Shown here one piece after another: positions 1 to 5,043 of a stretch of 5,043 nucleotides of DNA (its first letter is position 1; the number at the start of each line of letters is the position of its first letter). The position numbers and the translations under genes are program-made. Origin of the DNA: an uncultured Oscillospiraceae bacterium (lineage in GTDB: Bacteria; Bacillota; Clostridia; Oscillospirales; Oscillospiraceae); contig CAKTGW010000110.1 in the NCBI GenBank assembly GCA_934561725.1, positions 1-5,043 of the forward strand, in the 5' to 3' direction. The notes below the pieces were generated by a model that saw only the letters and a list, made by a program, of their open reading frames with translations, was not told the DNA's origin and searched no databases.

Positions 1-442
1 CGCTGATACGTCCCTGTCCGATAATAGAATAGCCGTCACGTCCCAGTCCGGTATCCATCAGCAGCTCGTTGATGTCCCGCAGCCGCACGCTCTCGCGGTT
101 GATATAATACTCACTCTCACCGCTGCGGTAATAGCGGCGTGTGATCATGACCTCGCTGGTGTCCATATTGAGCAGATGGGCACTGTTGTCCAAGATCAGG
201 CTGACCTGTGCAAAGCCCATCGCACTGCGCTTCTCGGTGCCGCCAAAAATGACATCCTCCATTTTGCCGCCGCGCAGGGCCTTTGAGCGCTGCTCGCCCA
301 TGACCCACAGAATAGCGTCAGAAATATTTGATTTTCCGCTGCCGTTCGGGCCGACAATGGCAGTAATGTCCTTTTCAAAGCTCAGCGTTGTTTTATCCGG
401 AAACGACTTAAAGCCCTGAATTTCCAGCGCTTTTAAATACAC
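1..442 (-). CDS. smc: Chromosome segregation protein SMC, N-terminal part (runs off the window)
   Basis: The first 147 residues of an SMC ATPase are present; the coiled-coil arms, hinge and C-terminal half lie beyond position 1. The protein begins MYLKALEIQGFKSF, the typical SMC N-terminus. It has a Walker A P-loop GPNGSGKS at residues 31-38, the R-loop region SKALRGGKMEDVIFGG at about 53-68, and the Q-loop YSIIGQG at 138-144. SMC dimers, with the ScpA and ScpB partners, load on DNA and organise and separate chromosomes in the cytoplasm. The start is the GTG at 442-440: it gives the canonical N-terminus and sits 5 nt after a GAGGTG ribosome binding site. An ATG one base earlier in register (444-442) is out of frame and hits a stop after three codons. 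The gene lies 70 bp after the radical SAM gene and probably has its own promoter. Nothing in the visible part looks broken. The identification is very secure. Confidence 0.97.
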   Translation of the reverse strand, partial: MYLKALEIQGFKSFPDKTTLSFEKDITAIVGPNGSGKSNISDAILWVMGEQRSKALRGGKMEDVIFGGTEKRSAMGFAQVSLILDNSAHLLNMDTSEVMITRRYYRSGESEYYINRESVRLRDINELLMDTGLGRDGYSIIGQGRIS

Positions 443-447
443 ATGAA

Positions 448-453
448 CACCTC
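448..453 (-). promoter_or_regulatory. Ribosome binding site of smc (decides GTG start)
   Basis: GAGGTG on the minus strand ends 5 nt before the GTG at 442-440 and only 3 nt before the out-of-frame ATG at 444-442. The spacing favours the GTG, which is also the only one of the two that opens the SMC reading frame. Confidence 0.75.
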
Positions 454-497
454 AATTTGTGCGAAATACTCAAAATAATTATAAAGATACAAAATGT

Positions 498-526
498 AGT
501 ATATCTTAAAAATCAGGCTTTTGCAA
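498..526 (-). promoter_or_regulatory. Putative sigma-A promoter for smc
   Basis: On the minus strand a -35-like TTGCAA (521-526) is separated by exactly 17 bp from a -10-like TATACT (498-503). The -35 lies inside the last codons of the radical SAM gene; the -10 lies in the AT-rich spacer just after its stop codon. Transcription would start near 491, leaving a leader of about 49 nt. An imperfect inverted repeat, AAGATA / TATCTT (484-489 and 502-507), overlaps the -10. A second -10-like TATAAT occurs at 478-483 but without a recognisable -35. This is motif matching only. Confidence 0.5.
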
Positions 527-1526
527 CGGAAACCACACGGATTTCTTCTCTATTTTCCTCATTTCCGACGATTTTCAGCGATCGTATGCCCATTGTTTCG
601 CAAAAATAGGCAACATTGCATTTTTTCTGACCGATGGCTGCGGAAACACGGGACGGGTGCACGGACAATATGACCTGCTTTGCCCCGCGCAAAGGCTCCA
701 GCAGGCCGCGCGCCTGCTCACGGAAGATCCGCCCCAGGACCAGCTCGCCCAGCGCAGGATGATAGGCGCCGGCCGCGGCTCCGCCGCCGGACAGTTCATC
801 CGTAGGATTGAGTCCCAGCCGTATGACCGGCACTCCTGCCGCCTGAAACAAAGGCAAAATGCGGGCGCAGACCCGCACGGCATCCTCCACCGTATGCTCC
901 CTGTAGCTTCCTGCGCGCCACATGTCATACAGCGCCGTATCCCGGACGATCACGGTCGGATAGATCCGCACGCCGTCCGGCCGGAGCGGCAGGATCGCAC
1001 GGGCCGTAGCCAGATCCTTCTCATCGTCAGAGCCCGGAAGTCCGGTCATCATCTGTAAAATCAATTTGTACCCGGAACTGCGGATCAATTCCGCCGCGCG
1101 CACCGTATCCGCGGCCGTGTGTCCGCGGTTGGACGCCAGCAATACGCCGTCATCCATGGACTGGCTGCCCAGCTCTATGGTCTCTACGCCGTACTCATGC
1201 AGAAACGCCAGACGCTCTGCATCGATTGCATCCGGCCGCGTACTCAGCCGGATAGAGGATACCCGTCCAGCCCGGATGAAATCCTGTGCGCTTTCCAGCA
1301 GCTCTCTCTGCTGCCCCATGGGAATCGCCGTAAAGCTACCCCCATAAAAAGCGATCTGCGGACGGGCATCCGGCGGCAGCCTTTTCAGCGCCGCCTCTGT
1401 CTCCCGCCGTACATCCGCTGCACCGGCAGGCAAAAGGCTGCCTGAGATGCGCTTTTGATTACAAAAGACGCAGTCCATCGGGCAGCCTGTATGCGGTATG
1501 AAAACGGGAATGATCCGCTCCCTCAT
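513..1526 (-). CDS. Elp3-like radical SAM protein without acetyltransferase domain
   Basis: A 337-residue radical SAM enzyme. The [4Fe-4S]-binding motif CX3CX2C is at C15, C19 and C22 (GCPMDCVFC), followed by the SAM-binding GGSFT at 62-66. Further Elp3-type blocks follow in order: IELGSQSMDDGVL, SNRGHT, LQMMTGLPGS, RIYPTVIVRDT, then RLGLNPTDEL and YHPALGELV near the start of the C-terminal domain (radical SAM C-terminal family). Elp3 modifies the wobble uridine of tRNA and carries a GNAT acetyltransferase domain; this protein ends too early to have one, so a tRNA-related role is only an inference from homology. Members of this family are often annotated as elongator complex protein 3 and sit between rnc and smc in Clostridia. 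The ATG overlaps the rnc stop (ATGA, 1523-1526), with a CAGGAG ribosome binding site 8 nt upstream inside rnc, so translation is probably coupled. The start puts the cysteine motif at the usual distance. Family is secure; substrate unknown. Confidence 0.9.
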   Translation of the reverse strand: MRERIIPVFIPHTGCPMDCVFCNQKRISGSLLPAGAADVRRETEAALKRLPPDARPQIAFYGGSFTAIPMGQQRELLESAQDFIRAGRVSSIRLSTRPDAIDAERLAFLHEYGVETIELGSQSMDDGVLLASNRGHTAADTVRAAELIRSSGYKLILQMMTGLPGSDDEKDLATARAILPLRPDGVRIYPTVIVRDTALYDMWRAGSYREHTVEDAVRVCARILPLFQAAGVPVIRLGLNPTDELSGGGAAAGAYHPALGELVLGRIFREQARGLLEPLRGAKQVILSVHPSRVSAAIGQKKCNVAYFCETMGIRSLKIVGNEENREEIRVVSVAKA

Positions 1527-2200
1527 TTTTTCAGCTCCTGAAGCGCACGGCAGGCCGCCGCCTGCTCTGCTTCCTTTTTGCTGTGCCCCTCACCGCGTCC
1601 GATCGGCACACCGTTGAGTGTCACCTGTGCGGTAAAGGTTTTGCAGTGATCAGGCCCGGACTGACCGACCATCTCATAGGCCAGCACCTGTCCGCTCTTG
1701 CGCTGGACAAGCTCCTGCAGTTCTGTTTTGTGGTCAGCGCTCGTAACATGGGCTTTGGGATCAAAGCCCTTCAGGATCATGCGGCAGATAAAGTCCGCGG
1801 CCACATCCATGCCGCCGTCCAGATACATAGCGGCGATCAGTGCCTCAACACAGTCCGCAAGGATCGACGTGCGTTCCCGGCCGCCGGTGAGCTCCTCACC
1901 CTTACCGAGCAGGAGATATTTTCCCAGCTCCAGACGCTGCGCTACACCATAAAGGCTCTGCTCACAGACAAGCTCTGCCCGCAGACGGGTCATCCGTCCC
2001 TCCGGCATACCGGGGCACTGCGTAAACAGATGGCGGGCGACCACAAGCCCCAGCACACTGTCGCCCAGGAACTCCAGCCGCTCATTGCTCTCCAGCCCCA
2101 GATGACGGTTTTCATTGGCATAAGAACTGTGAACCATAGCCCCGCTGCAGAGGGAATGGTCGTTAAAGACGTACCCCAGTCTGCTCTCCAGCTCTTTCAC
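1523..2200 (-). CDS. rnc: Ribonuclease III
   Basis: A 225-residue, full-length RNase III that cleaves double-stranded RNA, acting in 16S/23S rRNA maturation and turnover of structured RNA. The catalytic domain carries the signature NERLEFLGDS with acidic residues E40, E43 and D47, and a second block LADCVEALIAAMYLDGG with D116 and E119; the metal-binding and catalytic positions match the E. coli enzyme (E38, E41, D45, D114, E117). A double-stranded-RNA-binding domain covers about residues 156-224 and ends with the expected basic HSKKEAEQAAA motif. The start is GTG (2200-2198), directly after the acpP stop TAA with no spacer. A TAA immediately upstream in the same frame rules out a longer form, and the next Met (residue 22) would cut into the conserved HSSYAN region. 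The 3' end overlaps the radical SAM gene by ATGA. The enzyme appears intact and active. Confidence 0.97.
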   Translation of the reverse strand: MKELESRLGYVFNDHSLCSGAMVHSSYANENRHLGLESNERLEFLGDSVLGLVVARHLFTQCPGMPEGRMTRLRAELVCEQSLYGVAQRLELGKYLLLGKGEELTGGRERTSILADCVEALIAAMYLDGGMDVAADFICRMILKGFDPKAHVTSADHKTELQELVQRKSGQVLAYEMVGQSGPDHCKTFTAQVTLNGVPIGRGEGHSKKEAEQAAACRALQELKK

Positions 2201-2473
2201 TTAGGCCTGCATCTCCTTGAATCTGATAATATAGTCCACCAGATCACCCACAGTTTCCAGCGCGCGCACCTCGTCCATCAGTGTCTGGCGTGCAGATTTG
2301 TCATCGGGCAGGATCAGATCGAACTCTTCCTCGCTGGCCAGAACCAGCTCTGCCAGATCAACGGAATCAATACCCAGATCGTCGATCAGGCTGCTCTCCT
2401 CAGAGATGTCCTCCACATCAGTAATATCCGTAATCAGATCTCTGACTGTTTCAAAAACAGAATTTCTATCCAT
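2201..2473 (-). CDS. acpP: Acyl carrier protein (variant with DSV site and extended loop)
   Basis: A 90-residue, acidic acyl carrier protein. Ser37 in DLGIDSVDLAELV (residues 32-44) is the expected 4'-phosphopantetheine attachment site; the helix II segment ELVLASEEEFD follows. The carrier shuttles growing acyl chains through type II fatty acid synthesis and donates them to PlsX, encoded just upstream. Two things differ from a standard ACP of about 77 residues: the residue after the serine is Val rather than Leu, and the stretch between Pro56 and the final helix (ETVGDLVDYI) is about nine residues longer than in E. coli AcpP. ATG at 2473 follows AAGGGAG by about 10 nt. A strong-looking promoter lies just upstream. 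The fold and serine make ACP secure; whether it is the main fatty-acid ACP or a specialised one cannot be decided from this window, though its position next to plsX favours the main one. Confidence 0.92.
   Translation of the reverse strand: MDRNSVFETVRDLITDITDVEDISEESSLIDDLGIDSVDLAELVLASEEEFDLILPDDKSARQTLMDEVRALETVGDLVDYIIRFKEMQA
2213..2218 (-). promoter_or_regulatory. Ribosome binding site of rnc inside acpP, long spacing
   Basis: AAGGAG on the minus strand lies within the last codons of acpP, 12 nt before the rnc GTG, longer than the usual 5-9 nt. With the acpP TAA touching the GTG, rnc is likely translated at least partly by ribosomes finishing acpP (termination-reinitiation). Confidence 0.55.
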
Positions 2474-2505
2474 TGTTTTTGTCTCCCTTCAAGTGATTCA
2501 GCAAC

Positions 2506-2533
2506 ATAATAGCACATCGAATCTCTCTGTCAA
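2506..2533 (-). promoter_or_regulatory. Putative strong sigma-A promoter for acpP-rnc-radical SAM
   Basis: A perfect -35 TTGACA (2528-2533) and a -10 TATTAT (2506-2511) are separated by 16 bp on the minus strand. The -10 is preceded by TGC (2512-2514), giving an extended -10 TGnTATTAT. The -35 overlaps the plsX stop codon. Transcription would start near 2499, leaving a leader of about 26 nt that carries the acpP ribosome binding site. The position makes sense because ACP is an abundant protein needing more expression than plsX. Confidence 0.7.
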
Positions 2534-3555
2534 GACTCTTTGTCCAGTTTCATGTATTCTATATTCCGCTCGATCTCACCGATCACATCCGCCTCTACGA
2601 AGCCGATCGCCTGCTTGATCGCACTGCGGAAGGCGCGGGCATTGCAGCTGCCATGGGCCTTAACGACTGTTTTGCGCAGTCCCAGCATGATCGTGCCGCC
2701 CGTTTCGCTGACGTCTACCTTTTCCTTGATCTTTACAACGCCGTCCTTCAGCAGCAGTGCGCCCAGCTTGCTTTTCATGCTGGAGAGGAACGCCGTCTTG
2801 ATCTCCTTCAGCAGGAACAGCGCCGTACCTTCCACTGTTTTCAGGAAAATATTGCCGGTAAAACCGTCGCAGACCAGCACATCCGTCTGGCCCAGCATAG
2901 CCTCCCGCGCTTCAATATTTCCCGTAAAATTGATTCGTCCGGCCTCTCCTGCTGCCGTAAGCGCCTTATAGGCAGCGATCTGGTTCTGTCCGCCCTTGCA
3001 CTCCTCCACGCCAATATTCAGCTGAGACACACGGGGATTTTCCAGTCCCATGATATTTTTGGCATAGAAAGAGCCCATATAGGCAAATTGCAGCAGATAC
3101 TCCGGCGTACATTCCAGGTTGGCGCCACAGTCGATCAGCAGCACGCCATGACCCGTATTGGGCACAACCGGAGCCAGCGCCGCGCGCCGGATCCCCTTTA
3201 CCCGCCGCACGACCACCGTTGCACCGCTGAGCAGCGCGCCGGTGCTGCCGGCCGACACAAAGGCATCACCCTCATCATGTGCCAGCAGGCGCAGACCCAC
3301 GGACATGGAAGAATCGCTCTTCATGCGCACGGCCATGCTGGGCTCGTCCTCCATGGTGATGACCTCTGTTGTGGGGACTACACGGATATGCTCGCCATCC
3401 GCACGGACATTCCTTGCGGCCAGGCAGGAGGCTATAGCCGCTGCATCACCGGTAAGCGTGATATCAACGCCGAATTCGCTGGCTGCATCCAGTGCGCCCT
3501 CCACTGCCGCTGCGGGGGCATTATCGCCGCCCATTGCATCTATAATGATCCTCAT
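2530..3555 (-). CDS. plsX: Phosphate acyltransferase PlsX
   Basis: A 341-residue, full-length PlsX, a peripheral membrane enzyme that converts acyl-ACP and phosphate to acyl-phosphate, the donor used by PlsY to start phospholipid synthesis. Visible family motifs are DAMGGDNAP at 6-14, EPSMAVRMKSDSS at 71-83, SAGSTGA at 101-107, LIDCGAN at 140-146, NIGVEECKG at 180-188, GNIEARE at 212-218 and CDGFTGN at 229-235. Its ATG overlaps the trmFO stop (ATGA, 3552-3555), with a GAGGAAAG-type ribosome binding site about 9 nt upstream inside trmFO. Its acyl donor, ACP, is encoded by the next gene after 56 bp. Unlike in Bacillus, fabD and fabG do not separate plsX from acpP, and I see no FapR-type operator in the window, although any operator upstream of topA would be out of view. 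The identification is very secure. Confidence 0.97.
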   Translation of the reverse strand: MRIIIDAMGGDNAPAAAVEGALDAASEFGVDITLTGDAAAIASCLAARNVRADGEHIRVVPTTEVITMEDEPSMAVRMKSDSSMSVGLRLLAHDEGDAFVSAGSTGALLSGATVVVRRVKGIRRAALAPVVPNTGHGVLLIDCGANLECTPEYLLQFAYMGSFYAKNIMGLENPRVSQLNIGVEECKGGQNQIAAYKALTAAGEAGRINFTGNIEAREAMLGQTDVLVCDGFTGNIFLKTVEGTALFLLKEIKTAFLSSMKSKLGALLLKDGVVKIKEKVDVSETGGTIMLGLRKTVVKAHGSCNARAFRSAIKQAIGFVEADVIGEIERNIEYMKLDKES

Positions 3556-4868
3556 TTAAAGCTTTCCTCACTGATTTTCTGGTCAATGATCTCCAGAGCA
3601 CGTTTGGAGATCTCCATATTCTTATTCCGCTTGCCCTTGACCCGATAGCCAAGAGGCGAAATGATGCCGAAATTGATATTCATAGGCTGAAAATCGCCCA
3701 CGCTTCCCTCTGAGATATACAGCCCCAGAGCACCGATAGCCGTCTCCTTTGGGAAATTCAGCGGCTCCATCCCACGCAGGCGCGCCGCTGTTTCCAGACC
3801 GACCAGCATACCGGACGCACAGGACTCCACATAGCCCTCCACACCGGTCATCTGTCCGGCAAAGGCGATCCGCGGCTCACTCTTCAGACGGTAATAGCGG
3901 TCCAGAAGCTCCGGAGAACGCAGATATGTATTGCGGTGCATCACGCCATAGCGCACAAACTCCGCATTTTTCAGTGCCGGGATCATGGAAAACACACGTT
4001 TCTGTTCGCCAAAGGCCAAATGCGTCTGGAAGCCGACAATATTGTAGAGACTGCCCTCCGCATTGTCCCGGCGCAGCTGGACCACCGCATAGCTCTCGGC
4101 GCCGGTGCGGGGATCACGCAGGCCGACCGGCTTCAGCGGACCGTAACGCAGCGTATCCTCGCCCCGCCTTGCCATGACCTCAACAGGCATACAGCCCTCA
4201 AACACGCCGCCGTCATCAAAGCCGTGCACCTCTGCCTCCCGGGCAGAGATCAGCTCTTTCCAGAAGGCCAGATATTCATCCCTGGTCATGGGGCAATTCA
4301 CATAGTCGGCCGTACCCTTATCATAGCGGGAGGCAAAAAATGCGCTGTCCATATCCACGCTGGAAAGCGTGACGATGGGCGCCGCTGCATCAAAGAAGCT
4401 GAGGCTGCCGGTCTCCGGAAACAGAGCGGCAATTTTTTCCGCCAGAGCATCGCTGGTCAGCGGCCCTGTGGCAATAACTACCTGCCCCTCCGGGATCACC
4501 GTGCACTCATCCTCTACGACCTCGATCAGCGCATGGGTACGGATGTGCTCCGTGATCGTTTTGGCAAAGCCCACACGGTCCACAGCCAGAGCGCCGCCCG
4601 CCGCTACGCGGTTCGCGTCGGCCGACTGCATGATCAGAGAACCCATACGCCGCAGTTCCTCCTTGAGCAGACCCACAGCGTTGGTCAGCTCATCACTGCG
4701 CAGAGAATTGGAGCATACAAGCTCGCCAAAATACGGCGACACATGGGCCGGCGTCATTTTCTGCGGCTTCATCTCGATCAGGCGCACCGGGATCCCCCGC
4801 TGCGCCAGCTGCCATGCGCACTCGCTGCCGGCCAGGCCGGCGCCGATCACCGTTACTTTTTCCATCAT
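3552..4868 (-). CDS. trmFO: tRNA (uracil-54-C5)-methyltransferase, folate/FAD-dependent TrmFO
   Basis: A 438-residue flavoprotein that makes 5-methyluridine at position 54 in the tRNA T-loop, using methylenetetrahydrofolate as carbon donor and reduced FAD as electron donor. The N-terminal dinucleotide-binding loop GAGLAGSE is at 9-16, with the E32 that ends the second strand. Next comes the family block GELVCSNSLRSDELTNAVGL from residue 48; its C52 aligns with the cysteine implicated in catalysis in Bacillus TrmFO. C226 in FEGCMPVEVMARRG matches the second key cysteine. The C-terminal block GQMTGVEGYVESCASG carries the conserved GVEGY. Homology to the N-terminal half of MnmG (GidA) is expected, but length and these blocks are TrmFO. 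Two adjacent ATGs (4868 and 4865) are possible starts; the GGGAG at 4872-4876 is better spaced (6 nt) from the second, which would give 437 residues. The gene follows topA by 12 bp and overlaps plsX by ATGA. Confidence 0.96.
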   Translation of the reverse strand: MMEKVTVIGAGLAGSECAWQLAQRGIPVRLIEMKPQKMTPAHVSPYFGELVCSNSLRSDELTNAVGLLKEELRRMGSLIMQSADANRVAAGGALAVDRVGFAKTITEHIRTHALIEVVEDECTVIPEGQVVIATGPLTSDALAEKIAALFPETGSLSFFDAAAPIVTLSSVDMDSAFFASRYDKGTADYVNCPMTRDEYLAFWKELISAREAEVHGFDDGGVFEGCMPVEVMARRGEDTLRYGPLKPVGLRDPRTGAESYAVVQLRRDNAEGSLYNIVGFQTHLAFGEQKRVFSMIPALKNAEFVRYGVMHRNTYLRSPELLDRYYRLKSEPRIAFAGQMTGVEGYVESCASGMLVGLETAARLRGMEPLNFPKETAIGALGLYISEGSVGDFQPMNINFGIISPLGYRVKGKRNKNMEISKRALEIIDQKISEESFK

Positions 4869-4871
4869 ACT

Positions 4872-4876
4872 CTCCC
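4872..4876 (-). promoter_or_regulatory. Ribosome binding site of trmFO (bears on start choice)
   Basis: GGGAG on the minus strand, in the short gap after topA, ends 3 nt before the first ATG (4868-4866) and 6 nt before the second (4865-4863). The second ATG, giving a protein beginning MEKVTVIGAG, therefore looks the more likely initiation codon. The two differ by a single methionine. Confidence 0.6.
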
Positions 4877-4880
4877 TGTT

Positions 4881-5043
4881 TTATTCTGTCTTGCTCTCTG
4901 CCTCAGCAGCAGGCGCGGCCTCCTTCTTCTCTGCCGTTTCACCGGCCGGATCCTCCGCGCTCTTTTTTGCACGGCGCTTATAGCCGCGCTTATCCTCCGA
5001 CACAAACGCCGGGCAGGCCTCGTTGATGCAGAAGGGCTTACGC
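4881..5043 (-). CDS. topA: DNA topoisomerase I, C-terminal end (runs off the window)
   Basis: The last 53 codons of an open frame entering from the right edge; the stop is TAA at 4883-4881. The visible start of the fragment, RKPFCINEACPAFVSEDKRG, has the CX4C half of a C-terminal four-cysteine zinc ribbon, as at the end of topoisomerase I proteins in Clostridia. It is followed by a basic stretch (YKRRAKK) and a low-complexity, Ala/Glu/Lys-rich acidic tail of about 26 residues. TopA relaxes negatively supercoiled DNA in the nucleoid; the catalytic tyrosine and Toprim domain are outside the window. The assignment rests on this short piece plus its place directly before trmFO, a common Bacillota order. 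It would be an unrelated zinc-ribbon protein only if the upstream sequence disagreed. Confidence 0.85.
   Translation of the reverse strand, partial: RKPFCINEACPAFVSEDKRGYKRRAKKSAEDPAGETAEKKEAAPAAEAESKTE

Noticed and set aside
443..512. Possible rho-independent terminator after the radical SAM gene
   Set aside because: The only inverted repeat is a 6-bp AT-rich stem with a 12-nt loop and no GC-rich stem or clean U-tract, so it would not form a stable terminator.
657..1445. Several plus-strand and alternative-frame open frames inside the radical SAM gene
   Set aside because: All overlap a protein with contiguous radical SAM and Elp3-type motifs; none has a plausible ribosome binding site together with a recognisable product.
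1583..2509. Long plus-strand open frame (308 codons) opposite rnc and acpP
   Set aside because: It lies antisense to two genes with complete catalytic motifs, its translation shows no recognisable domain, and its start has no supporting context. It is an expected by-product of GC-rich codon use on the other strand.
2474..2529. Possible FapR-like or other operator in the plsX-acpP spacer
   Set aside because: Only a weak GATTC/GAATC pair 19 bp apart is visible, and nothing resembling the known FapR palindrome. The spacer is adequately explained by the promoter and ribosome binding site.
2653..3648. Long plus-strand open frame (331 codons) opposite plsX and the end of trmFO
   Set aside because: The product is rich in His, Gln, Cys and Arg with no family motifs, while the minus strand encodes an intact PlsX. 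It is a shadow frame.
4369..4983. Plus-strand open frame (204 codons) opposite the start of trmFO and the end of topA
   Set aside because: It spans two minus-strand genes and their junction, is Ser/Arg/Ala-rich with no motif, and is best explained as antisense to real coding sequence.
1..5043. Mobile element, CRISPR array, tRNA or rRNA gene, or defence module
   Set aside because: Almost every base falls in a conserved housekeeping gene on one strand. There are no long direct repeats, no terminal inverted repeats, no transposase or integrase motifs, and no room for an RNA gene.

Overview
The window is a compact, almost gap-free run of seven housekeeping genes, all on the minus strand, so transcription runs from position 5043 down to 1. 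In transcription order they are topA (3' end only), trmFO, plsX, acpP, rnc, an Elp3-like radical SAM gene, and smc (5' end only). The sequence is moderately GC-rich. The combination of folate-dependent TrmFO, PlsX, the rnc / radical SAM / smc neighbourhood and AGGAG-type ribosome binding sites points to a Bacillota genome, most likely a moderately high-GC Clostridia (Oscillospiraceae-like). The family-level placement is an inference from gene content; I cannot name a species.

Right part (5043-2530): the topA tail ends 12 bp before trmFO, and trmFO overlaps plsX by an ATGA. These three genes cover DNA relaxation, tRNA T-loop methylation and entry of acyl chains into phospholipid synthesis. No promoter is visible among them, so they are probably co-transcribed from upstream of the window.

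Middle part (2533-513): a strong-looking sigma-A promoter (TTGACA, 16 bp, extended -10 TGCTATTAT) overlaps the plsX stop codon and should drive acpP, rnc and the radical SAM gene. acpP and rnc abut with no spacer (TAA then GTG) and share a reading frame. rnc and the radical SAM gene overlap by ATGA. The ACP is unusual: it has DSV instead of DSL at the phosphopantetheine site and about nine extra residues near its third helix.

Left part (526-1): a 70-bp AT-rich spacer, the longest gap in the window, carries a second plausible promoter (TTGCAA, 17 bp, TATACT) and the ribosome binding site for smc. smc starts at GTG, one base into an out-of-frame ATG. Its N-terminal ATPase head half is intact up to the window edge.

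I see no mobile element, CRISPR array, RNA gene, prophage or toxin-antitoxin module, and no convincing terminator. Every gene has a recognisable conserved family. The least understood component is the radical SAM protein, whose biochemical role is not established as far as I know. I do not see a new multi-gene system here; the points worth a second look are the variant ACP, the junction architecture and the two internal promoters.
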